64,000 bases of DNA from Pseudomonas syringae. Lineage in GTDB: Bacteria; Pseudomonadota; Gammaproteobacteria; Pseudomonadales; Pseudomonadaceae. Numbering within the stretch: the stretch's first letter is position 1; each line of letters begins with the position of its first letter. The stretch is from assembly GCF_001698815.1 (NCBI RefSeq), contig NZ_LGSI01000074.1:1-64000 (forward strand), written 5' to 3'. Positions 8,536 through 17,141 of this stretch are shown piece after piece. The notes beneath the pieces were generated by a model. It was not told the origin of the DNA and did not search any database. It was given only the letters and a program-made list of their open reading frames with translations. The position numbers and the translations under genes are program-made.

Positions 8536-9753
8536 TTAGAAAAAGGTAATTTCTTGTGAATTCTGCTGTGCGCCGGTGCCGCCACGGTGGGTATGACGCT
8601 GTTCGTCAGTGGCGTAGGTGGCTTCCATTCGTGCCAGCCAATCGCGAGCATTGAGGGGTTCGGTCTGTTCAGGCGACTGACTGACCTGCTGCAGATGCGC
8701 GTGCAGCGAATCTATGTTGTCGCGCACGTGAGTCAGGATCTGGCTGACCCGGTCCTGGAATTGCAGGCTGACCAACACGTCGGTGAGTTCGTCCCGAATG
8801 CCGAAGCTTTCCTGTTGCAGCATCTCGGCGGATTCGGCAAGACGTTGGGTGACGGTCTTGAAGCGCTCCAGTACCTGCTGGATGCTGCTTTCCGAGGTCG
8901 CGACCGAGTTGCTGTCCTGGTCTGCGCCACTGGAGGCTGCTTGCACCAGTTGGGTGATAGCGTTGTTGATGATGTCGACTTTGGCGGACATCTGTTGCCC
9001 GGTTTCACTGGACTTGCTCGACAGGCTGCGTACTGCGTCAGCGACCACGGCAAACCCGCGTCCGGCTTCCCCGGCACGAGCCGCTTCGATGGCCGCATTG
9101 AGTGCGAGCAGGTTGGTTTGCGCTGCAATTGCCGCGACGTCGGCAGCCATTGTTCTGAGCTCGCCGGTGTAGGCGGTCAGATTGCGCACTTGAGTCAGGG
9201 TTTCATCGCGACTGGTTTGCGTCGCCCTCAGAGAATCGATGACTTGCACCAATTCGCCGTCACTCTGGGCCAGCGCGTGTTGCGCGCCACCGGCGCTATG
9301 TCCGGACAGTTCACCCGCAGCCTGCTGTGACGCGTGAACCGTGTCCTGCAACCGCGAAGAAATACTGGTGAAGCGGGTGGCCAGCGAGACAATGGCGGTT
9401 TCGGTCTGCTGACGTGAGCTTTCTACCTGCTTGGCCCAGATGGGCATTGCACCGAGAAATACTTCGTTGAGTTGTGCCGCGGATTTCAGCGAAGGGTTTT
9501 CGCTGGCCTGCTGCTCATGCAATGCCACGGCAGTGGCGACAGCTTCATTGATTCGGACGCGTTGTGAGCGAGTGCTCCACCAGCTGGCAGCGAAACCAAC
9601 AACCAGAATCGCAGCACCGAAGGCCAGGCTTTGACGGGTTGGGCCGTCAAGCGTTAGCGTGACGATTGCCGCGGCAACGGCGGGGAGTAATGGGAGCCAG
9701 AGGAAGGGCACATGGACTTTATGGGATGAGCGAGCGTTTTGGCCGGGCATCAT
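8536..9753 (-). CDS. Membrane-anchored MCP-like protein with C-terminal CheZ-like D-x3-Q motif
   Basis: A 405-residue protein that opens the che operon. Two hydrophobic segments (about residues 17-35 and 42-61) are joined by only a few residues, so there is almost no periplasmic sensor. A chemoreceptor signalling hairpin follows, with tip AAQTNLLALNAAIEAARAGE and GRGFAVVADAVRSLS. After it comes a helix reading SLQFQDRVSQIL, with D334 and Q338 in the D-x3-Q spacing of the CheZ phosphatase helix. The protein then has a polar linker and ends in QEITFF. The cluster contains no separate cheZ. The family call (MCP) is firm; the phosphatase idea is inference. The start ATG at 9753 has an upstream AAGGA. 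Confidence 0.88.
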   Translation of the reverse strand: MMPGQNARSSHKVHVPFLWLPLLPAVAAAIVTLTLDGPTRQSLAFGAAILVVGFAASWWSTRSQRVRINEAVATAVALHEQQASENPSLKSAAQLNEVFLGAMPIWAKQVESSRQQTETAIVSLATRFTSISSRLQDTVHASQQAAGELSGHSAGGAQHALAQSDGELVQVIDSLRATQTSRDETLTQVRNLTAYTGELRTMAADVAAIAAQTNLLALNAAIEAARAGEAGRGFAVVADAVRSLSSKSSETGQQMSAKVDIINNAITQLVQAASSGADQDSNSVATSESSIQQVLERFKTVTQRLAESAEMLQQESFGIRDELTDVLVSLQFQDRVSQILTHVRDNIDSLHAHLQQVSQSPEQTEPLNARDWLARMEATYATDEQRHTHRGGTGAQQNSQEITFF

Positions 9754-9801
9754 GGTTCAATCCTTGAACAGTCACACATTCGAAATAATGCGAACAATGA
9801 G

Positions 9802-9828
9802 TTATCTGCTCCGCCGATCCAGACTTTA
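9802..9828 (-). promoter_or_regulatory. Putative FliA (sigma-28) promoter of the che operon
   Basis: On the minus strand TAAAGTCT (9828-9821) is followed after exactly 11 bases by GCAGATAA (9809-9802). Each half matches the enterobacterial/pseudomonad FliA consensus (TAAAGTTT-N11-GCCGATAA) at seven of eight positions. It lies about 50 bases upstream of the operon's first start codon, a normal distance. The match is seen directly; promoter activity is inferred. Confidence 0.7.
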
Positions 9829-10131
9829 GCCCCAGAGGCGGACCGGTCGTCAGATCGTCTGGGATAGTGGTCATCATCAGTCACTGGCATGCAGGTTCCT
9901 TATGACCTGTCAGGTCGAAGTCGGGACGTTCAGGTATAGGATGATGGCACATAGCCATTAAAAAAGCTGTGCGATCAATTAGCGCGATCGACGGTCCACA
10001 TCCGGACCCGCAGCAAACATGAATTTGCTTCAGTTCAGCGCTTGGCCCCGGTGCAACAGTGACCAAGCGATACTGCTCCGGGCCGACGTGCGTCAGTCAG
10101 TTGTTGTCTTTCCAATCCGAGGAGAAACACC
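9829..10131. other. Intergenic region between the che promoter and the aldo/keto reductase gene
   Basis: About 300 bases between divergent transcription units. It must hold the aldo/keto reductase promoter. A strong GGAG-type ribosome site lies at about 10120-10125, before the ATG at 10132. An imperfect palindrome, GCGATCAATTAGCGCGATCG, lies near 9971. The small ORF on the minus strand (9881-10066) has no recognisable protein features. I see no other structure. Confidence 0.5.
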
Positions 10132-11127
10132 ATGCAATACCGTCAATTCGGTAACACTGGCCTCAGTGTTTCCCGGCTGTGTCTAGGTACCATGACGTTT
10201 GGGCTGCAAACCGACGCGCAGGTGTCGCACCAGATCATCGACCGGGCCGCCGAGGCCGGGGTCAACTTCATCGACACTGCCGATGTGTATCCACTGGGCG
10301 CAAATCTGGACACTGTCGGTCGCACCGAAGAAATCGTCGGCAGCTGGCTCAAGGGCAAGCGCGACAATTACATCCTGGCCACCAAAGCGTGCGGAATAAT
10401 GGGCGAGCTGGCGTGGCAGCGCGGTGCTTCACGCAAGCACTTGCTCGGCGCCATTGAAGCGTCGCTCAAGCGCCTGAACACGGATTACGTCGATCTTTAC
10501 CAGCTGCATTCGGACGACCCAAGCACGCCGCTTGAAGAAACTCTTGAGGCACTGGATATCATCGTCCGCCACGGCAAGGCGCGTTACATAGGCGTCTCGA
10601 ACTTTCTGGCTTATCGGCTGGCACGCATGCTGGGCCGCGCCGACTTCCTCAAGCTGACCCGCTTCGTGTCCGTCCAGCCGCGCTACAACCTGCTGTTCCG
10701 GCAGATCGAACGTGAGCTGTTGCCACTGGCTGGCGAAGAACGTCTGGCAGTGATTCCTTACAACCCGTTGGCTGGCGGCTTGCTTACCGGCAAGCACGCC
10801 CATGACAAGGCGCCTTCCGAAGGTCGATTCACGGCGACGGTCGGCAAGGCCGGCGAGATGTACCAGCAGCGCTACTGGCACGAGCGGGAATTCCAGAGCA
10901 TCGCCAAACTCAAGGAAGTGATTACCCAGGCCGGCAAGCCGATGACCACGACCTCCGTGGCCTGGGTGCTGGCCAATCCCCTGGTGACTTCGGCGATCAT
11001 TGGCGCCAGCCGTCCTGAGCAACTGGACGATACGCTGGCGGCGGCGGATTTTGTGCTGGAGGCGGAACTCAAGTCCCAGCTAGATGACATCACTCATGAA
11101 TATCGCTGGGGTGATGCGGCGCGTTAA
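10132..11127 (+). CDS. Aldo/keto reductase
   Basis: A 331-residue NAD(P)H-dependent (beta/alpha)8-barrel oxidoreductase. The catalytic tetrad is visible: Asp and Tyr in DTADVYPLG, Lys in ILATKACG and His in LYQLHSDDP. The cofactor region near IGASRPEQLDDTL is also present. It resembles the tauE/YajO-like class with short loops. Substrate cannot be read from the sequence. The end overlaps the convergent LysR gene by four bases, an arrangement suggesting that the regulator at 11124-12074 may control a different neighbour (the divergent aminotransferase) as easily as this gene. Confidence 0.92.
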   Translation: MQYRQFGNTGLSVSRLCLGTMTFGLQTDAQVSHQIIDRAAEAGVNFIDTADVYPLGANLDTVGRTEEIVGSWLKGKRDNYILATKACGIMGELAWQRGASRKHLLGAIEASLKRLNTDYVDLYQLHSDDPSTPLEETLEALDIIVRHGKARYIGVSNFLAYRLARMLGRADFLKLTRFVSVQPRYNLLFRQIERELLPLAGEERLAVIPYNPLAGGLLTGKHAHDKAPSEGRFTATVGKAGEMYQQRYWHEREFQSIAKLKEVITQAGKPMTTTSVAWVLANPLVTSAIIGASRPEQLDDTLAAADFVLEAELKSQLDDITHEYRWGDAAR

Positions 11128-12074
11128 AAGCCGCTGCGTCGGGGATCAGGTCTCGCTGTTTCGGCAGATGCAGGCCTGCTCCACAGCTCCATGGCGAAAT
11201 CCACGAAACAACGCAATTTCGGCGATCGGTAGCGATCTTGCGCATAGATCAAATGCATCGGCCGACAGGGGAGCTGGTACTGAGGCAGCAGCGCAACCAG
11301 GCGGCCATTCTGCAAGTCTTCTTCAATCAGCGCGTCGGGCATCATTGCGATCCCGGCACCGGCGCGTGCCGCCTTGTGCAGGCCTGACGACGTATTCATG
11401 GTGATCGGTCCGCTCACGGGCACCAGCACCTCACCTTCCGGCCCGCTCAGGCGCCAGTGTTTTTCCACGGAACTCCAGTCGTCGCCTGCCGGATAAGCAA
11501 AGGCGAGGCAGTCATGCTGTTGCAGATCCATGGGCTCGGTCGGCGTGCCGCGACGTTGCAGATAGTCCGGCGAAGCACAGATCGTCAACGTGTAGTCCTC
11601 AAGCGGACGGGCAATCAGGCTTGAATTCTCTGGCGTGCCAAGGCGGATGGCGGCATCGAAGCCATGGCCGATCAAGTCCATTCGCTCGTTGCTGAACACT
11701 ACGTCGAGCCTGATCTGCGGAAAGCGTCTGGAGAACTCAGTCAAGGCTGGCGCCAGTCGCTCGTTGCCGAACGTGAAAGGCGCGGTGATCCGCAAGGTAC
11801 CCTTGGGCACTGCCTGGGCCTGTTCGGCCAGCTGCTCGGAATCGGCGACCAGCCCGAGCACTTCCAGGCAACGCTGGTAATAGGACTCGCCGAACTCGGT
11901 CAGACGCTGACGCCGTGTGGTTCGGTTGAGCAGGCCGACGCCGAGCCGCTGCTCAAGCGCTCGCAAGTGATTGCCGACCATGGTCGTCGACAAACCGCAC
12001 TCAAATGCAGCCGCGGTCATGCTGCCGGTCTCGACCACTTTTACGTACACCGACATCGCCTGGAATAGGTCCAT
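11124..12074 (-). CDS. LysR-family transcriptional regulator
   Basis: A 316-residue LysR-type regulator: winged helix-turn-helix in residues 1-60 (MTAAAFECGLSTTMVGNHLR), linker helix, and an effector-binding domain (TLRITAPFTFGNERLAP onward). The longest frame begins with a TTG; I use the ATG two codons in, giving MDLFQAMSVYVKV. The class (helix starting VYVKVVETGS) is the one commonly found near oxidoreductases. It is divergent from the aminotransferase gene (99 bases between start codons) and convergent with the aldo/keto reductase. Targets and ligand are unknown. Confidence 0.93.
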   Translation of the reverse strand: MDLFQAMSVYVKVVETGSMTAAAFECGLSTTMVGNHLRALEQRLGVGLLNRTTRRQRLTEFGESYYQRCLEVLGLVADSEQLAEQAQAVPKGTLRITAPFTFGNERLAPALTEFSRRFPQIRLDVVFSNERMDLIGHGFDAAIRLGTPENSSLIARPLEDYTLTICASPDYLQRRGTPTEPMDLQQHDCLAFAYPAGDDWSSVEKHWRLSGPEGEVLVPVSGPITMNTSSGLHKAARAGAGIAMMPDALIEEDLQNGRLVALLPQYQLPCRPMHLIYAQDRYRSPKLRCFVDFAMELWSRPASAETARPDPRRSGF

Positions 12075-12172
12075 TATCAAGCCTGACTTTAAAATGAATG
12101 GAGGATTTAGCGGTTTATCCAGCTGAGGTGACTAACGATACTGGAAATATCAACCGACTGGAGCTTTATGCC

Positions 12173-13393
12173 ATGACCGCCGCCTGCCTGATGACCACTT
12201 ATAAACCGCTGGCCTTAAGTTTCGTCAAAGGTCTGGGCACGCGCTTGTGGGACGAAACCGGGCGCGAATATCTGGATGCTGTTGCGGGCGTGGCGGTGAC
12301 CAACGTTGGCCATTCCCATCCGCGTCTGGTGGCGGCGATCAGCGAACAGGCCGGGTTGTTGTTGCACACCTCCAACCTCTACAGCATTGACTGGCAGGAG
12401 CGTCTGGCGCTGAAGCTGACCGGACTTGCCGGCATGGAACGGGCTTTCTTCAATAATTCCGGCGCCGAGGCGAACGAGACCGCACTGAAGTTGGCGCGGC
12501 TCTACGCCTGGCACAAAGGCATCGAAAAACCCTTGGTGGTGGTTATGGAAAATGCTTTCCATGGACGCACGTTGGGGACGTTATCCGCCAGCGACGGACC
12601 AGCGGTACGCCTGGGTTTCAACTCGCTGCCGGGAGATTTTCTCAAGGTGCCGTTTGGTGATCTGCCAGCTCTGGACGAGGCCTGCAAAACTTACGGGCAT
12701 CGCATCACGGCAATGCTTGTCGAGCCGATTCAAGGTGAAAGTGGTGTGCAGCTGGCGCCACCGGGTTATCTAAAAGCCCTGCGGGATCGCTGCACGCGGC
12801 GCGGCTGGTTGCTGATGCTCGACGAAATCCAGACCGGCATGGGCCGTACTGGCCAATGGTTCGCTTTCCAGCACGAAGGCATCGTTCCGGATGTCATGAC
12901 CCTCGCCAAAGGCCTTGGCAACGGCATTCCCATCGGCGCGTGTCTGGCTCGGGGCAAGGCGGCGCAGCTGTTTACCCCCGGCAGTCACGGCAGCACCTTT
13001 GGTGGCAATCCGCTGGCTTGCCGCGTCGGGTGTACCGTGGTGGATATTCTTGAGGATCAGGCACTGGTGGACAACGCGCGAGTGCAAGGCGAACGCCTGC
13101 TGGCCGGTTTGCGTGCAGCGTTGAGTGATCACCCTGATGTGCTGGCGATTCGTGGCAAAGGCTTGATGGTCGGTATCGAACTGGTGCGGGCGCTGCCCGA
13201 CCTGGCGCTGATTGCCGCAAGGGATCATGGCCTGCTGCTCAATGTGACGCGCGGCAAGACGATCCGTTTGTTGCCACCTTTGACGGTCAATGCTCAGGAG
13301 GTGGACGCCGTTGTCCAGGGCGTATGCCAGACGCTCGCGACGAACGGATGTTCGGCGCGAGCGTCTGGGGCCAGTCAGGTCACCACGCGATAG
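12173..13393 (+). CDS. Acetylornithine-type class III aminotransferase
   Basis: A 406-residue PLP enzyme of the ArgD/acetylornithine aminotransferase family (omega-aminotransferase fold type I). Seen: FFNNSGAEANETALKLAR, the AFHGRTLG loop, LDEIQTGMGRTG, and the PLP lysine in LAKGLGNGIPIG followed by HGSTFGGNPLACR. ArgD acts in arginine biosynthesis on N-acetylornithine or in catabolism on succinylornithine. Pseudomonas genomes usually have several paralogues, so the exact substrate is open. The start MTAACLMTTYKPL is chosen over an upstream one because GGAG at 12160-12163 is well placed. The 3' end overlaps ppnN by 19 bases, convergently. Confidence 0.88.
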   Translation: MTAACLMTTYKPLALSFVKGLGTRLWDETGREYLDAVAGVAVTNVGHSHPRLVAAISEQAGLLLHTSNLYSIDWQERLALKLTGLAGMERAFFNNSGAEANETALKLARLYAWHKGIEKPLVVVMENAFHGRTLGTLSASDGPAVRLGFNSLPGDFLKVPFGDLPALDEACKTYGHRITAMLVEPIQGESGVQLAPPGYLKALRDRCTRRGWLLMLDEIQTGMGRTGQWFAFQHEGIVPDVMTLAKGLGNGIPIGACLARGKAAQLFTPGSHGSTFGGNPLACRVGCTVVDILEDQALVDNARVQGERLLAGLRAALSDHPDVLAIRGKGLMVGIELVRALPDLALIAARDHGLLLNVTRGKTIRLLPPLTVNAQEVDAVVQGVCQTLATNGCSARASGASQVTTR

Positions 13394-14748
13394 CAGGGCA
13401 CATAGGCCGCGCCGCCGGGTAGCTTCATGCGGTGTTGCTCGACGAAGGCATTCAGCAGGCGGTCCAGCGGTTGCATGATCGCTGCATCGCCATGGATTTC
13501 GTATGGCCCATGCTGTTCGATCAGGCGGATGCCTTTGTCCTTCACGTTACCGGCGACGATCCCGGAGAACGCTCGGCGCAGATTCGCCGCCAGCGTGTGT
13601 GGCGCAAGATCGCGGCTCAGTTGCAGGCTGGCCATGTTTTCATGGGTTGGATCGAACGGACGCTGGAAGCCAGCGTCGATTTTCAGCAGCCAGTTGAAGT
13701 GGAACGCATCGTTACGCTCGCGACGGAACTGCTTGACCGCCCTGAGGCCCAGAGTCATTTCCCGGGCAACTTCGGTCGGATCGTCGATGATGATCTGGTA
13801 ATGAGCTTGTGCAGCTTCGCCCAGGGTCGCGCCGACGAAAGCGTGCAGTTGTTGCAGATAAGGCGCAGCGCTTTTCGGGCCGGTCAAGATGACCGGGAAC
13901 GGCACGTCGACGTTGTCCGGGTGCATGAGGATGCCGAGCAGATACAGGAACTCTTCTGCCGTGCCCGCGCCACCCGGGAAAATGATGATGCCGTGGCCGA
14001 CGCGCACGAACGCTTCGAGGCGCTTCTCGATATCCGGCAGGATCACCAGTTCGTTGACGATTGGATTCGGCGCTTCGGCGGCAATGATCCCCGGCTCGGT
14101 TAAGCCCAGGTAACGGCCGCCATTGATGCGTTGCTTGGCGTGGGCGATGGTCGCGCCCTTCATCGGACCTTTCATTACGCCGGGACCGCAGCCCGTGCAG
14201 ATGTCCAGGCTGCGCAAGCCCAGTTCGTGGCCGACTTTCTTGGTGTATTTGTATTCTTCGGTGTTGATCGAGTGACCGCCCCAACACACCACCATCTTCG
14301 GCTCCAGGCCTGGACGCAGGGTGCGGGCGTTGCGCAGCAGATGGAACACGTAATCAGTGATGCCTTGCGAGCTCTCCAGGTCGATGCGCTGGCTGTCCAG
14401 TTCGCTTTCGGTGTAGACGATATCGCGCAGGGCACTGAAGAGCATTTCCCGGGTGCTGGCGATCATCTCGCCATCCACGAACGCATCGGCCGGGGCGTTG
14501 AGCAGTTCCAGGCGCACACCGCGATCCTGCTGATGGATGCGAACCTCGAAGTTCTCGTACGCCTCAAGAATGGTCTTGGCGTTATCGACATGGGCGCCGG
14601 TGTTGAGGATAGCCAGGGCGCACTGGCGGAACAGGGTGTAGATGCTGCCGGAGCCGGCGGCGCTAAGTTGCTGGACTTCACGCTGGGAAAGCGTTTCCAG
14701 GCTGCCTTTGGGGCTGACCGATGCGTTGATGACTTGTCTTTGGGGCAT
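13375..14748 (-). CDS. ppnN: Nucleotide 5'-monophosphate nucleosidase PpnN (LOG family)
   Basis: A 457-residue protein matching the PpnN/YgdH architecture: an N-terminal regulatory domain, a central lysine-decarboxylase-like Rossmann domain with the LOG signature PGGAGTAEE, and a C-terminal domain. PpnN cleaves nucleotide monophosphates to base plus ribose phosphate and in E. coli is controlled by (p)ppGpp. Further motifs are CTGCGPGVMKGPMKGA and GRYLGLTEPGIIAAE. AAGGA precedes the ATG. Its 3' end overlaps the aminotransferase gene on the other strand, so the two transcripts are complementary over a short stretch. Confidence 0.92.
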   Translation of the reverse strand: MPQRQVINASVSPKGSLETLSQREVQQLSAAGSGSIYTLFRQCALAILNTGAHVDNAKTILEAYENFEVRIHQQDRGVRLELLNAPADAFVDGEMIASTREMLFSALRDIVYTESELDSQRIDLESSQGITDYVFHLLRNARTLRPGLEPKMVVCWGGHSINTEEYKYTKKVGHELGLRSLDICTGCGPGVMKGPMKGATIAHAKQRINGGRYLGLTEPGIIAAEAPNPIVNELVILPDIEKRLEAFVRVGHGIIIFPGGAGTAEEFLYLLGILMHPDNVDVPFPVILTGPKSAAPYLQQLHAFVGATLGEAAQAHYQIIIDDPTEVAREMTLGLRAVKQFRRERNDAFHFNWLLKIDAGFQRPFDPTHENMASLQLSRDLAPHTLAANLRRAFSGIVAGNVKDKGIRLIEQHGPYEIHGDAAIMQPLDRLLNAFVEQHRMKLPGGAAYVPCYRVVT

Positions 14749-15056
14749 TCTGTATTCCTTGGAAGGATACCGCTGAGGCTTTTCGACTCAGTGGTATCTG
14801 ATAGTGAGTGCACGGCGCGGTCGCGTGTTTCGCCGATAGCCGGGCGGGCAACAGGCTTCGTTGTCAGATCATCGGGGGGCAGGGCCATCACCACGCTGAA
14901 GTCTGGCAAACGAGGCCAGGGAAATCGTTCTCCTCGTCCTTTGGAGATGCCGCACATGAAGGGCTTGTAACAGTCAGGGCCAGCCATTGAACTGGCGATT
15001 CAAGTGAACGTCAACTCCATGCAAGTGATTGAACACACTCGCATCCTACTCCTGAT
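14749..15056. other. Intergenic region upstream of ppnN
   Basis: About 308 bases separating topB (ending at 15057) and ppnN, both on the minus strand. It should contain the ppnN promoter. The only structure I can see is a weak 5-base stem at 14980-14997 (GCCAG/CTGGC). It is too short to call a terminator for topB. Plus-strand frames across it are continuations of antisense frames and carry no protein features. Confidence 0.45.
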
Positions 15057-17015
15057 TCATGTCTTGCTGGCAGCCCCGGCGACGCGCCGTTTCTTACCCG
15101 TCGTCGGTGTCGATGTTTTGCGTTTCCCGGTCTTGCGCTTGTTCTTCCAGGGTGTCGCGCCTGCGGTGGGGCTCGCGGGTCCGCTGATGGTCAGGCGCAG
15201 GCCCAGGCAGCGTGTCACCTGTTTGCTCATCCATGCGCTCTGTTTGGCGACAAACTCCTCCAGACTCATCTCGCCGCTTTGCACCATGTCCAGCGCTTGC
15301 TCCCAGATGGCCGTGGTGCCGGGGTCGGCGATGGCGCGCGGTACGGCATCGATCAGGCCGAAAGCCGCAGCAGTGGCTGCCAGTGCCTTGCCGTGTTTGA
15401 CCAGATAACTACGGTCGAGCAAACCCTGGATGATCCCGGCGCGGGTCGCTTCGGTACCGATGCCGGTGGTGTCCTTGAGCTTTTGCTTGAGCAGCGGATC
15501 TTCAACCAGCCGGGCGACGTTTTTCATCGCCTTGATCAGATCGCCTTCGGTGAACGGCTTGGGCGGCTGAGTCCACAAATCCTTGAGATTGACCTTGGCA
15601 ACTGCGCAATCGCAGCCCTGGGTCAATGCTGGCAGTGGTTGTGGCGCGGGGGCTTCACGGCCCTTGGCGGGAGCAAGCGCCTCGGGCAAGGCACGCTTCC
15701 AGCCGGGTTCGACAATCTGTTTGCCCACCGCCCGCAATGCTTGCCCGGCGCAATCAAAGTCAGCCTGGGTGCGATCGTATTCGTGGTTAGGTAGAAACTG
15801 CGCCAGATAGCGTGCACGAATCAATGTATAGACCGCCCGCTGCTTGCCCACCAGCCGCCCGAGATCCCGGACTGCTGCGGTGGGAATGATGCCGTGGTGA
15901 GCGCTGACCTTGGCGTCGTTCCACGCCCGTGAGCGTCGACTCGGGTCCAGATGCGGGAGCAAGTCGCTCAACGCCGGATCGGCCCGGCCCAGTGCAGCGA
16001 GGATTGCCGGCGCTTCGCTGTGTTGGCTCAAGGGCAGGAAACCGCAATCGCTGCGCGGGTAGGTGATGACCTTGTGGGTTTCATACAGCGCTTGGGCGAT
16101 GTCCAGGGTTTCCTGCGCGCCAAGGCCGAGTTTTTTCGAACAGATTTCCTGCAGGGTGCCGAGGTCGAAGGGCAGGGGCGCTGCTTCGCGTACCCGTTCG
16201 GTTCGCAGCTTGATCAGGCGCGCGCTGGCTGCCTCGCTCATGCTGGCGGCGGCCTGTTGCGCAATGGACTGGTTCAGGCAGCGGTCTTGGTCGTCGCAAA
16301 CGTCGGGATCCGCGCGCCATTGCGCCGTAAAGGTCTGGCCTTGATGTTCCAGCTGGACATCAATGGCCCAGAAGGCGACTGGTATGAAATCGGCAATGCT
16401 TCGGTCACGATCCACCACCAGCCGCAGGGTTGGCGTTTGCACCCGGCCCACTGGCAACACGCCTTGATATCCTGACTGACGACCGAGGAGGGTGAACAGC
16501 CGACTCATGTTCATCCCGATCAGCCAGTCAGCCCGCGACCGTCCAAGCGCCGAGTGATACAGACTGAAGGTTTCGGCGCCGGGCTTGAGAGCGGCCAGTG
16601 CCTTGCGAATCGACGCGTCGTCCAGTGCCGACAACCACAAGCGCTGGATCGGCCCGCGATAACGACAGTGGTCGACCAGTTCCCGGGCGATCATCTCGCC
16701 TTCCCGGTCGGCGTCAGTGGCGATGACCAGCTCCGAGGCTTCCCCCAGCAAGCGTTTGACTGCCTTGAATTGACTGGCGGTACGCGGCTTGACCAGCATT
16801 TTCCATTTTTCCGGAATGATCGGCAGGTCTTCGAGTACCCAGCGCTTGTAGCGGGTGTCATACGCGTCCGGCGGAGCGGTTTCCAGAAGGTGACCGATAC
16901 ACCAGGTGACCGTCGCGTTCGGCCCCACCCAGCAGCCATCGCCACGCCGGCTCGCACCGAGCACGGCAGCAATGTCTTTGGCTTGGGAAGGTTTTTCACA
17001 CAGAAACAGCCGCAT
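15057..17015 (-). CDS. topB: DNA topoisomerase III
   Basis: A type IA topoisomerase of 652 residues, close to the E. coli TopB length (653). It relaxes and decatenates DNA through a transient 5'-phosphotyrosine link. The Toprim domain begins at once (RLFLCEKPSQAKDIAAVLGA; metal acidic motif ATDADREGE). The active-site tyrosine is in ITYPRSDCGFLP. The C-terminal tail is basic (KRKTGKRKTS) with no zinc fingers. The start at MRLFLCEK is preferred because the fold begins there. A LexA-like palindrome lies 62 bases upstream, hinting at damage-responsive expression (inference). Confidence 0.95.
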   Translation of the reverse strand: MRLFLCEKPSQAKDIAAVLGASRRGDGCWVGPNATVTWCIGHLLETAPPDAYDTRYKRWVLEDLPIIPEKWKMLVKPRTASQFKAVKRLLGEASELVIATDADREGEMIARELVDHCRYRGPIQRLWLSALDDASIRKALAALKPGAETFSLYHSALGRSRADWLIGMNMSRLFTLLGRQSGYQGVLPVGRVQTPTLRLVVDRDRSIADFIPVAFWAIDVQLEHQGQTFTAQWRADPDVCDDQDRCLNQSIAQQAAASMSEAASARLIKLRTERVREAAPLPFDLGTLQEICSKKLGLGAQETLDIAQALYETHKVITYPRSDCGFLPLSQHSEAPAILAALGRADPALSDLLPHLDPSRRSRAWNDAKVSAHHGIIPTAAVRDLGRLVGKQRAVYTLIRARYLAQFLPNHEYDRTQADFDCAGQALRAVGKQIVEPGWKRALPEALAPAKGREAPAPQPLPALTQGCDCAVAKVNLKDLWTQPPKPFTEGDLIKAMKNVARLVEDPLLKQKLKDTTGIGTEATRAGIIQGLLDRSYLVKHGKALAATAAAFGLIDAVPRAIADPGTTAIWEQALDMVQSGEMSLEEFVAKQSAWMSKQVTRCLGLRLTISGPASPTAGATPWKNKRKTGKRKTSTPTTGKKRRVAGAASKT

Positions 17016-17076
17016 AAACACCGTCGTTTTCACGCTTCTCGAAGGTGTACAGCATGCGCAGTGATAAGGTTTTGGG

Positions 17077-17112
17077 CAACCTTTATCTGTATGGATATAC
17101 AGATAAAGGTTG
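17077..17112. promoter_or_regulatory. Perfect 16-bp inverted repeat containing a LexA-like CTGT-N8-ACAG core
   Basis: Arms 17077-17092 and 17097-17112 are perfect complements with a 4-base spacer. The centre, 17087-17102, reads CTGTATGGATATACAG, the LexA half-site layout. It lies between the arsR stop and the topB start, 62 bases upstream of topB. There is no run of T after either arm, so a standard terminator is less likely. Alternative: a transcription end hairpin for arsR. Confidence 0.6.
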
Positions 17113-17141
17113 TGGGACGTTGCCGCAGCACAGCGTGTTGA

